NCBI GenBank assembly: GCA_902475785.1
Contig: CABSAN010000074.1
Span: 1-8,367, forward strand
Origin: an uncultured Collinsella sp.
GTDB lineage: Bacteria; Actinomycetota; Coriobacteriia; Coriobacteriales; Coriobacteriaceae
Reading direction: 5' to 3'
Length of the DNA: 8,367 nucleotides
Position 1 is the first letter of the stretch. Each line of letters begins with the position of its first letter. Made by a program: the position numbers and the translations under genes. Below the pieces are notes generated by a model that searched no databases, was not told the origin of the DNA, and saw only the letters and a list, made by a program, of their open reading frames with translations. Shown here in pieces: positions 1-5,334 of the stretch.

Positions 1-338
1 TGGACGTGCTCGATTACGGTGGAGCTAAGGACGAGGTCATGGAGCTCATCCATGCCGCCAACCACTACATCGAGGACTCCGAGCCTTGGGCACTTGCCAA
101 GGACGAGGCCAAGGCTGACGAGCTGGCGTTTGTGATCTACAACCTGCTCGAGGCCATCCGCATTGCCGCTCACCTGCTGATGCCGCTCATGCCCCAGACC
201 TCTGCCGAGGCCCTGCGCCGCCTGTCCTGCGAGGACGAGGCCGCGAGCGACGACCTCAAGGGCATTTGCGCTTGGGGCCTGCTTGCCGGTGGTCAGCCCG
301 TCGAGAAGGGCGAGCCGCTGTTCCCGCGTCTGGGCTAA
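1..338 (+). CDS. metG: Methionyl-tRNA synthetase, C-terminal part (cut by window start)
   Basis: This is the last ~112 residues of cytoplasmic methionyl-tRNA synthetase, which charges tRNA-Met with methionine. The reading frame is open from the window edge (first full codon at base 3) and stops with TAA at 336-338. What is visible is the helical anticodon-binding domain. The segment YIEDSEPWALAKD carries the Pro-Trp pair (Trp codon at 87-89) that matches the anticodon-contacting tryptophan of the family. It is followed by the typical YNLLEAIRIAAHLLMPLMP helix. The protein ends in LFPRLG, the usual end of the short form, so the C-terminal tRNA-binding (EMAP/Trbp111-like) domain of longer MetRS proteins is absent. 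The catalytic HIGH and KMSKS region lies outside the window. A strong terminator follows at 378-409. Confidence 0.93.
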   Translation, partial: DVLDYGGAKDEVMELIHAANHYIEDSEPWALAKDEAKADELAFVIYNLLEAIRIAAHLLMPLMPQTSAEALRRLSCEDEAASDDLKGICAWGLLAGGQPVEKGEPLFPRLG

Positions 339-377
339 GCCGCCGCGCGCCATATCGGCAATTTGCTGTTTAGATGT

Positions 378-409
378 AAGGGCATGGCCGCAACGGTCCA
401 TGCCCTTTT
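378..409 (+). terminator. Rho-independent terminator after metG
   Basis: A perfect 10-bp stem (AAGGGCATGG at 378-387 with CCATGCCCTT at 398-407) encloses a loop that can itself pair CCG with CGG. The 3' arm runs into TTTT at 406-409. It separates metG from the rsmA operon. Confidence 0.9.
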
Positions 410-445
410 GCTTTACGATGCAGCCACCATGTTAAGGAGGCAACC

Positions 446-1306
446 ATGACAACTTCGCCTTTGGCAAACCCCACGGCAACTAGGGAGCTGCTAGAGGAGT
501 TTGGCCTTGCGACCAAGCATCGCCTGGGCCAGAACTTCCTAATCGACAATCATGTGATCGAGCGTATCTGCGAGCTTGCCGAGCTTGCAGGTGACGAGCG
601 CGTACTCGAGGTGGGTCCGGGTTGCGGTACGTTGACACTTGCGTTGCTGCAGGAAGCGGCGTGCGTTACGTCCATTGAAGCCGATCCTGAGCTCGAACCG
701 GTGCTCGACGCCCACGCCGCCGACTATGCCAACTTCCGCTTTATCATGGGCGACGCGCTTAAGGTGGGCCCGGAGCAGATTGAGCAGGCTGCCGGCGGCG
801 AGCCCACGGTATTTGTCGCGAACTTGCCCTATAACGTGGCGGCGACGATCATCCTGCGGTTCTTCCAGACGATGCCCGCGCTCAAGCGCGCCGTCGTCAT
901 GGTTCAAAAGGAGGTTGCCGATCGCATTGCCGCAACGCCGGGCAACAAGACCTATGGCGGCTATACGGCAAAGCTCGGCCTGTATGCGCAGGTGACGGGT
1001 CGTTTTGAGGTGCCGCCGCGTTGCTTTATGCCGGCGCCGCACGTGGACTCGGCCGTCGTGCGTATCGACCGTGTTGACGGCGTGGTGCCCGAGGGGCTCG
1101 ATCGCGAATTTGTGGCCCGCGTGATTGATGCTGCATTTGCTCAGCGTCGCAAGACCATCCGCAATTCCATGAGCGCCAACGGCTTTGCCAAGGACGTGCT
1201 CGATGCTGCCTTTGAGGCTTGCGGTATTGCACCCACCACGCGCGCCGAGACGCTTGATGTTGCTGACTTTGTCCGTCTGGCCCAGGAGCTAATCCATGAT
1301 GCCTAA
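446..1306 (+). CDS. rsmA: 16S rRNA (adenine1518/1519-N6)-dimethyltransferase
   Basis: RsmA (KsgA) uses S-adenosylmethionine to dimethylate two adjacent adenines in the 3'-terminal hairpin of 16S rRNA, a late step in small-subunit assembly. The 286 residues are close to the family length. Visible landmarks in order are KHRLGQNFLID at about 24-34, the SAM-binding loop EVGPGCGTLT (55-64), the catalytic NLPY motif (126-129), MVQKEVADRI (152-161), FMPAPHVDS (194-202) and FAQRRKTIRN (231-240). The ATG at 446 has an AAGGAGG ribosome-binding site at 434-440 with a 5-base gap. Its end overlaps tatD by 11 bases, so the two are probably translated from one message. No clear promoter is visible in the 25 bases between the metG terminator and the ribosome-binding site. 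Confidence 0.97.
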   Translation: MTTSPLANPTATRELLEEFGLATKHRLGQNFLIDNHVIERICELAELAGDERVLEVGPGCGTLTLALLQEAACVTSIEADPELEPVLDAHAADYANFRFIMGDALKVGPEQIEQAAGGEPTVFVANLPYNVAATIILRFFQTMPALKRAVVMVQKEVADRIAATPGNKTYGGYTAKLGLYAQVTGRFEVPPRCFMPAPHVDSAVVRIDRVDGVVPEGLDREFVARVIDAAFAQRRKTIRNSMSANGFAKDVLDAAFEACGIAPTTRAETLDVADFVRLAQELIHDA

Positions 1307-2213
1307 TGCCGAACGCGTGACGTTTACCAAGAAAAAGAAGACGGTTGCTTGTCCCGTGCCCTTGGCACCGCTTGCCGACACGCATGCGCATCTGCTTTCG
1401 TTCTGGGGCAAGGATGTGCCTGAGACGCTCGTGCGTGCCAAGGCGGCGGGCGTCGACCTGTTGGTGACGATGTTCGACCCCATCGCTGATAAACGCAGTG
1501 TGACGGACTATAGCGACTGGCTGACGCGCGAGATTCTGCCGATGCAGGATATCCCGCAGATCAAGTATCTTGCCGGCGTGCATCCGTATGGCGCGCCGGA
1601 CTATGCCGACGACGTTCACGCACAGGTCGTTGCCGCACTCGATGATCCCTTATGCGCCGGTATTGGCGAAATCGGCCTGGACTACCACATGGACTATGAC
1701 GACGATATCGCGCCGGCACCCCATAACGTGCAGATTGACTGCATGGCGCGCCAGCTCGAGCTTGCCGTGTGCCGTAAAGTGCCGGTGGAGCTACATCTGC
1801 GTCACGAGGACACGGACCAGGAGCGTACCTCGCACGTGGACGCCTACAACGTGCTTCGTGAGGTGGGCGTGCCCCAGGCCGGTTGCGTACTGCACTGCTT
1901 TGGCGAGGACCGCGCCACGATGGAGCGCTTTGTGGAGCTGGGCTGCTATATCGCCTATGGTGGCGCGGCCACCTTTAAGCGCAACGACGACGTGCGCGAG
2001 GCATTTGCGGCAACCCCACTCGATCGAATTTTGTTCGAGACGGATTGCCCGTATATGGCTCCGGAGCCCATCCGCGGTCTTGAATGCGAGCCCGCAATGA
2101 TCTCCATTACGGCAAACGCGCTGGTTAACGACCGTGTCGATCGCACAGGTGAGGACGCCGAAACAATCGCGCAAGCCGCTTGGGAAAATGCCTGCAAACT
2201 TTTTCAAAAATAG
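1296..2213 (+). CDS. tatD: TatD family metal-dependent deoxyribonuclease
   Basis: This is a TatD-type hydrolase, a TIM-barrel metalloenzyme; characterised members are 3'-5' DNases. Metal-site motifs are all present: DTHAH (28-32, with His30 and His32), GEIGLDY (124-130, Glu125), ELHLR with His167, LHCFGED with His200, and FETDCPYMAP (247-256, Asp250). The length of 305 residues exceeds the usual ~260. The extra part is a Lys-rich N-terminal stretch of ~25 residues (TKKKKT) before the first barrel strand. The ATG at 1296 lies inside the end of rsmA. An AGGAG at 1284-1288, 7 bases upstream, supports it; a second ATG at 1299 is the only close alternative. The rsmA-tatD coupling argues for a shared message. 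The precise substrate cannot be read from sequence. Confidence 0.93.
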   Translation: MMPNAERVTFTKKKKTVACPVPLAPLADTHAHLLSFWGKDVPETLVRAKAAGVDLLVTMFDPIADKRSVTDYSDWLTREILPMQDIPQIKYLAGVHPYGAPDYADDVHAQVVAALDDPLCAGIGEIGLDYHMDYDDDIAPAPHNVQIDCMARQLELAVCRKVPVELHLRHEDTDQERTSHVDAYNVLREVGVPQAGCVLHCFGEDRATMERFVELGCYIAYGGAATFKRNDDVREAFAATPLDRILFETDCPYMAPEPIRGLECEPAMISITANALVNDRVDRTGEDAETIAQAAWENACKLFQK

Positions 2214-2216
2214 TTC

Positions 2217-2245
2217 TTGCGTTCGTGGTGGCGCTCCGTTATTCT
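2217..2245 (+). promoter_or_regulatory. Promoter of tRNA-Leu
   Basis: TTGCGT (2217-2222) and TATTCT (2240-2245) are separated by exactly 17 bases and lie 11 bases before the tRNA 5' end. The -35 box begins three bases after the tatD stop codon. Confidence 0.7.
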
Positions 2246-2256
2246 AATTCCTGCAC

Positions 2257-2343
2257 GCGGGCGTGGCGGAATTGGCAGACGCGTACGGTTCAGGTCCGTA
2301 TGGGGGCAACCCCATGAAGGTTCAAGTCCTTTCGCCCGCACCA
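2257..2343 (+). tRNA. tRNA-Leu(CAG)
   Basis: An 87-base class II tRNA. The acceptor stem pairs GCGGGCG (2257-2263) with CGCCCGC (2333-2339), followed by discriminator A and an encoded CCA (2341-2343). The anticodon stem is TACGG/CCGTA with loop TTCAGGT, giving anticodon CAG at 2291-2293, which reads CUG. A long variable arm (TGGGG-GCAA-CCCCA) confirms the leucine class. The T-arm is GAAGG/CCTTT with loop TTCAAGT. It has its own promoter and a terminator. Its 3' end is duplicated 189 bases downstream. Confidence 0.97.
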
Positions 2344-2514
2344 TTAAATGGAAGAGCTCCCAGCAATGGGAGCTTTTTTGTTATGGGCCCATCGCAGGGA
2401 CTTGAACCTGCGAAGGAGCGAGCGTAAAGAAAACGCGGAGCGTTTTTAGCGAGCTGGCGAGGACGCCGGCAGGCGGCCGAAGCCGGTGCGGATCCGCGAA
2501 GCGGATACGCGGAC
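2326..2514 (+). repeat. tRNA-associated repeat unit behind tRNA-Leu
   Basis: A 189-base unit that begins in the tRNA-Leu T-loop and runs through the tRNA 3' end and terminator into a GC-rich core; the next copy of the tRNA end starts at 2515. After the terminator comes GGACTTGAACCT (2398-2409), an exact reverse complement of the tRNA's own T-arm AGGTTCAAGTCC (2318-2329). The core then forms small hairpins: AAAACGC-GGA-GCGTTTT (2430-2446), GGC-GAA-GCC type pairing near 2480, and ATCCGC-GAA-GCGGAT (2492-2506). The core closely matches the units behind the tRNA-Arg genes at 7304-7493 and 7813-8003. There is no credible open reading frame. Function is unknown. Confidence 0.85.
2352..2379 (+). terminator. 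Terminator of tRNA-Leu
   Basis: AGCTCCCA (2355-2362) pairs with TGGGAGCT (2367-2374) around a GCAA tetraloop and is followed by a T-run to 2379. The flanking AAG can extend the stem into the T-run. The whole hairpin is repeated at 2541-2568. Confidence 0.9.
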
Positions 2515-2574
2515 GTCCTTTCGCCCGCACCATTGAATGAAAGAGCTCCCAGCAATGGGAGCTTTTTTGTTATG
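2515..2574 (+). pseudogene. Duplicated 3' end of tRNA-Leu plus terminator
   Basis: These 60 bases match 2326-2385 with only two mismatches. They comprise the T-stem 3' strand, the acceptor 3' strand and CCA (2515-2532), then a second complete AGCTCCCA-GCAA-TGGGAGCT terminator with T-run (2541-2568). There is no 5' part of a tRNA, so this is a tRNA fragment and not a gene. It resembles the displaced original end of the tRNA left after insertion of the unit upstream. Confidence 0.88.
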
Positions 2575-2631
2575 CACGATCTCCTTGGACGGGTATCCTA
2601 ATGCCAACGTGTGCCTATCAGAGGAGAGACC

Positions 2632-3570
2632 ATGCTGTTGTCCGGTATCATTGCCGCCCTTACGAGCCTTCTGCTTCCCATCATCATTCTGTTGCTACTG
2701 CTTCCCAACGCCTGCTATGTCGTCGAGCAGCAACATGCTGTAATCATCGAACGCTTAGGCAAATTCAATCGCATCGTCAACGCGGGCTTCCACATGAAGG
2801 TGCCCGTGATCGACCGCAAGGCCGCCACGGTGAGTCTGCGCACCATGAAAAACGGTTTTGGCATCGACGTTAAGACCCAAGACAACGTGACTATCGGCCT
2901 TGAGGTCTCTGCTCAGTACCACGTGAGCTATGACATGGGCGCCGGCCCGGCAGATTCGGGCATCTACAAGAGCTATTACATGCTGCAGGAGCCCGTCGAC
3001 CAAATGCGTGACTTCATCACCGATGCCCTGCGCTCTTCCATCCCCGTCTATACGCTCGATGAGGTCTTTGCCAAAAAAGACGATATCGCCAAGGACGTCA
3101 ACGCCACCGTGTCCGAGCAGATGGCCGCCTACGGCTTCACCCTCGTGTCGACACTTATCACCAAGATCGCGCTGCCGACCGAGGTCGAGAACTCCATGAA
3201 CGACATCAACGCCGCCCAGCGAAAGCGCGCCGCTGCGCAGGAGCTCGCCGAGGCCGATCGCATCAAGCGCGTTACCGAGGCGACCGCCGAGGCCGAGGCA
3301 ATGGAAAAGGCGGGCGAGGGCATCGCCAACCAGCGCAAGGCCATCGCGCTGGGCATCAAGGATTCGCTCGAGATCATCCAGGAGACGGGAGTCGGTAACG
3401 ACGAGGCCAACCAGCTGTTCATGTTTACGCAGTGGTCCGAGATGATGACGGAGTTCGCTCGCACGGGTAAAACCTCGACGGTCGTGCTGCCGAGCGATTT
3501 CTCGCAGTCGGCCTCGATGTTCGAGCAGATGCTGACCGCCGGCAAAGTTCAAAACGATTCGAAGGAGTAG
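2632..3570 (+). CDS. SPFH/band 7 membrane protein, HIR-like
   Basis: A 312-residue SPFH (stomatin/prohibitin/flotillin/HflK) protein. A hydrophobic helix at about 3-25 (GIIAALTSLLLPIIILLLLLP) anchors it in the cytoplasmic membrane. The SPFH domain follows (VVEQQHAVIIERLGKF at 30-45, then KTQDNVTIGLEVSAQYHV). From about 195 to 245 it is Ala/Glu/Lys-rich and likely coiled coil. The run YTLDEVFAKKDDIAKDV (140-156), the NDINAAQRKRAAA segment and the C-terminal FTQWSEMMTEF resemble the plant HIR subgroup more than HflK. Such proteins form oligomeric membrane scaffolds; a specific role here is not evident. I chose the ATG at 2632 because GAGGAG at 2621-2626 lies 5 bases upstream; a GTG at 2611 would put that site inside the gene. 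A weak promoter (TATCCT near 2594) is possible. rlmH follows six bases later. Confidence 0.88.
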   Translation: MLLSGIIAALTSLLLPIIILLLLLPNACYVVEQQHAVIIERLGKFNRIVNAGFHMKVPVIDRKAATVSLRTMKNGFGIDVKTQDNVTIGLEVSAQYHVSYDMGAGPADSGIYKSYYMLQEPVDQMRDFITDALRSSIPVYTLDEVFAKKDDIAKDVNATVSEQMAAYGFTLVSTLITKIALPTEVENSMNDINAAQRKRAAAQELAEADRIKRVTEATAEAEAMEKAGEGIANQRKAIALGIKDSLEIIQETGVGNDEANQLFMFTQWSEMMTEFARTGKTSTVVLPSDFSQSASMFEQMLTAGKVQNDSKE

Positions 3571-3576
3571 ACACGC

Positions 3577-4047
3577 GTGAAATACACCGTCGTTTGCGTC
3601 GGTAAGCTCAAGGAGCGCTTTTGGAAGGACGCGTGCGCCGAATACACCAAACGCCTAGGAGCCTATGCCAAGGTAGATATGCGCGAGGTTGCCGATATCG
3701 ATCCGGCCAAGGCGGGCGGCGTGGATGCCGCGCGCGACAAAGAAGGCATGGCGATTCTTGCTGCCCTGCCACCGCGGGCACATGTGATTCTGCTGGCTAT
3801 CGAGGGCAAGGAGCGTTCGAGCGAGGAGCTCTCGACCCGCCTCGATGACCTCATGCTGCGAGGCAACAGCGACATCGCTTTTGTAATCGGCGGATCGGAC
3901 GGCGTGAGCGATGCCGTGCGCGCCCGCGCCGATGAGATGCTCAGCTTTGGACGCATTACCTTGCCGCACAACCTGGCGCGCGTGGTGCTGCTGGAGCAGA
4001 TCTACCGCGCCTGCAAGATTAGCCGTGGCGAGCCGTATCACAAGTAG
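3577..4047 (+). CDS. rlmH: 23S rRNA (pseudouridine1915-N3)-methyltransferase
   Basis: RlmH is a SPOUT-fold methyltransferase that modifies pseudouridine 1915 in helix 69 of 23S rRNA on assembled ribosomes. The 156 residues match the family length. Landmarks are CVGKLKERFW (7-16), EYTKRLGAYAKV (22-33), the SAM-site loop FVIGGSDGV (102-110) and the knot-forming C-terminus TLPHNLARVVLLEQIYRA (128-145) ending EPYHK. The start is GTG at 3577. Its ribosome-binding site AAGGAG (3562-3567) lies inside the last codons of the SPFH gene, whose stop is only six bases upstream, so the two are probably co-translated. No terminator is evident in the 74 bases before proC. Confidence 0.96.
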   Translation: MKYTVVCVGKLKERFWKDACAEYTKRLGAYAKVDMREVADIDPAKAGGVDAARDKEGMAILAALPPRAHVILLAIEGKERSSEELSTRLDDLMLRGNSDIAFVIGGSDGVSDAVRARADEMLSFGRITLPHNLARVVLLEQIYRACKISRGEPYHK

Positions 4048-4121
4048 GTCGGCAATACGAAACAATGGCGTGGGACAATGACTTTCGTTTTTGAGGAACG
4101 TATCTGAGAGGACTATGTGAC

Positions 4122-4892
4122 ATGAAGATCGGATTTGTCGGTTTTGGCAATATGGCGAGTGCTATGGCCGATGGCTGGATTGCTGCCGGCGTGGCCGCGG
4201 GCGACATGTGCGCCTGTGCGGGTCGCTACGACGCGCTGGTTGAGCGTTGTGAGGCGCGAGGCATGGCTGCTTGCCACGATGCGGCGGAGGTTGTCGCCGC
4301 ATCCGATATCGTGGTCGCTGCGGTCAAACCGTACATGATTGAGAAGGTCTTCGCTCCACTCAAGGATGCGCTTGCCAAAAAGGTCGTCCTTTCGGTCGCC
4401 TGGACCTGGGATAGCGCCAAGTGGGAACAGGTCCTGCCAGGTGTCGCTCATATCTCGACGGTGCCCAACACGCCGGTTTCGGTGGGCGAGGGCGTCATCG
4501 CTTGCGAGAAGTCCTCTACGCTCAGCGACGAGCAGCGTGCCACGGTGCTCGGTCTGCTCGGAAAGCTTGGCACGGTGGTCGAGCTCGATTCCAGTCTGCT
4601 GTTTGTGGGCGGTACCGTGGGCGGTTGCGCCCCGGCGTTTGTTGCCATGGCGATCGAGGCCCTGGGCGATGCGGCCGTCAAACACGGTATTCCGCGCGCC
4701 GATGCCTATCGCATTGTGAGCCAGATGGTGCTGGGTACGGCAAAGCTGCAGCTTGCAACCGGTCAGCATCCCGCAGCGATGAAGGATGCCGTGTGCTCGC
4801 CCGGTGGTGCCACCATCAAGGGCGTCGTCGCGCTCGAGGACGCCGGCATGCGCAGCGCCCTCGTCAAGGCAATCGACGCAACCCTCCAGTAA
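4122..4892 (+). CDS. proC: Pyrroline-5-carboxylate reductase
   Basis: ProC catalyses the last step of proline synthesis, NAD(P)H-dependent reduction of pyrroline-5-carboxylate in the cytoplasm. The N-terminal Rossmann motif is IGFVGFGNMASAM (3-15). It is followed by DIVVAAVKP (62-70) and the VPNTPVSVGEG block (114-124). The C-terminal dimer and active-site domain has MVLGTAKLQL (202-211) and the signature DAVCSPGGATIKGV (222-235). The length of 256 residues is slightly below the usual 265-275. The segment usually written GSGPAY reads GGCAPAF (167-173) here, a local change next to the substrate region. The ATG at 4122 has GAGAGGA at 4106-4112, a 9-base gap. Its stop codon touches the inverted-repeat element at 4891. 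Confidence 0.94.
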   Translation: MKIGFVGFGNMASAMADGWIAAGVAAGDMCACAGRYDALVERCEARGMAACHDAAEVVAASDIVVAAVKPYMIEKVFAPLKDALAKKVVLSVAWTWDSAKWEQVLPGVAHISTVPNTPVSVGEGVIACEKSSTLSDEQRATVLGLLGKLGTVVELDSSLLFVGGTVGGCAPAFVAMAIEALGDAAVKHGIPRADAYRIVSQMVLGTAKLQLATGQHPAAMKDAVCSPGGATIKGVVALEDAGMRSALVKAIDATLQ

Positions 4893-5051
4893 AACCGACC
4901 AAAAAGGGACAGGTTTATTTTGGCAGGTTTTTCCTGCGGTTTTGTCCTTTTAGCGAAAAGCGCCCCGCAACTGGCTCAATTCCAGTTGCGGGGCGCTTGC
5001 GTTTGCCCAGATAAAACCGACCAAAATAAACCTGTCCCTTTTTGGCAGGTT
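4891..5051. repeat. Inverted-repeat element between proC and the convergent small gene
   Basis: Two 39-base copies (4891-4929 and 5013-5051) frame this segment. Their inner 25 bases (4899-4923 and 5021-5045) are exact reverse complements, with AGGGACAGGTTTAT in one and its complement in the other. Yet both copies begin AAAACCGACC and end GGCAGGTT in the same orientation, because their outer parts form imperfect palindromes. A 17-bp hairpin lies between them. The element starts in the proC stop codon and ends in the stop codon of the opposite gene, so it fills the whole gap. It has no gene. It resembles REP/MITE-type repeats mobilised by transposases encoded elsewhere, which is an inference. 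Confidence 0.8.
4958..4998. terminator. Bidirectional terminator hairpin between convergent genes
   Basis: A perfect 17-bp stem (AAGCGCCCCGCAACTGG at 4958-4974 with its complement at 4982-4998) has a 7-base loop. Read on the minus strand the stem runs into TTTTCGCT, a fair U-tract for the small gene at 5050-5223. On the plus strand the tail is only TTGCGTTTGC, so termination of proC transcripts is less certain. Confidence 0.7.
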
Positions 5052-5223
5052 AGTCCCAGAAGCTGTCTTCTTCGTCCTCGGACTTGGGGCCGCGGTCGAC
5101 ATACATCTTATGGGTGCGCTTCTCCATTACAAAGGCAAGAATCGCAAACAGCAGGATGCCGCCGGCGAAAAGGATGGCAAAACCGGTGCGGGTGCCAAAC
5201 AAAAAGGAAAAAACTGCGTCCAT
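5050..5223 (-). CDS. Small single-pass membrane protein, 57 residues, unknown function
   Basis: The reverse strand encodes a 57-residue protein starting MDAVFSFLFGTRTGFAILFA and ending EDEEDSFWD. A hydrophobic segment at about 14-33 (GFAILFAGGILLFAILAFVM) is long enough to span the membrane once. After it come basic residues (EKRTHKMYVDR) and an acidic, Ser-containing tail (SEDEEDSFWD), so the C-terminus is probably cytoplasmic. It is real rather than chance: a strong AAGGAGG (5236 down to 5230) lies six bases before the ATG, there is a terminator hairpin downstream, and the composition is sensible. It is divergent from serS across a 111-base gap and convergent with proC. I do not recognise the family. 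Confidence 0.75.
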   Translation of the reverse strand: MDAVFSFLFGTRTGFAILFAGGILLFAILAFVMEKRTHKMYVDRGPKSEDEEDSFWD

Positions 5224-5247
5224 TGGGTGCCTCCTTGCGTAGTTGAG

Positions 5248-5304
5248 TTGGGTCGTAAACGCTCATAAGTATATACTTGCCCATACATGTACAAGGTTGC
5301 AACC
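5248..5304. promoter_or_regulatory. Palindrome-rich divergent promoter region of serS and the small gene
   Basis: Three perfect palindromes lie close together: AAGTATATACTT (5267-5278), TACATGTA (5284-5291) and GGTTGCAACC (5295-5304). The first contains TATACT on both strands. On the plus strand, TTGGGT (5248-5253), an 18-base gap and TATACT (5272-5277) make a plausible serS promoter. The mirror TATACT could serve the minus-strand gene, though its -35 is weak. No T-box leader features are visible. Confidence 0.45.
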
Positions 5305-5334
5305 TAAATGGAATGTATATCGCCGGAGGATCTA

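Noticed and set aside
2217..2405. 62-codon frame over tRNA-Leu
   Set aside because: It spans the tRNA-Leu promoter, gene and terminator and is not a protein gene.
2611..2631. GTG at 2611 as the SPFH gene start
   Set aside because: The strong GAGGAG site at 2621-2626 is placed for the ATG at 2632, and the extra residues do not extend the family match.
2755..3552. 265-codon minus-strand frame opposite the SPFH gene
   Set aside because: Antisense shadow of a well-supported gene, with no ribosome-binding site and low-complexity composition.
5224..5334. T-box riboswitch before serS
   Set aside because: The leader is under about 65 bases from the likely start of transcription and lacks the T-box consensus and an antiterminator.
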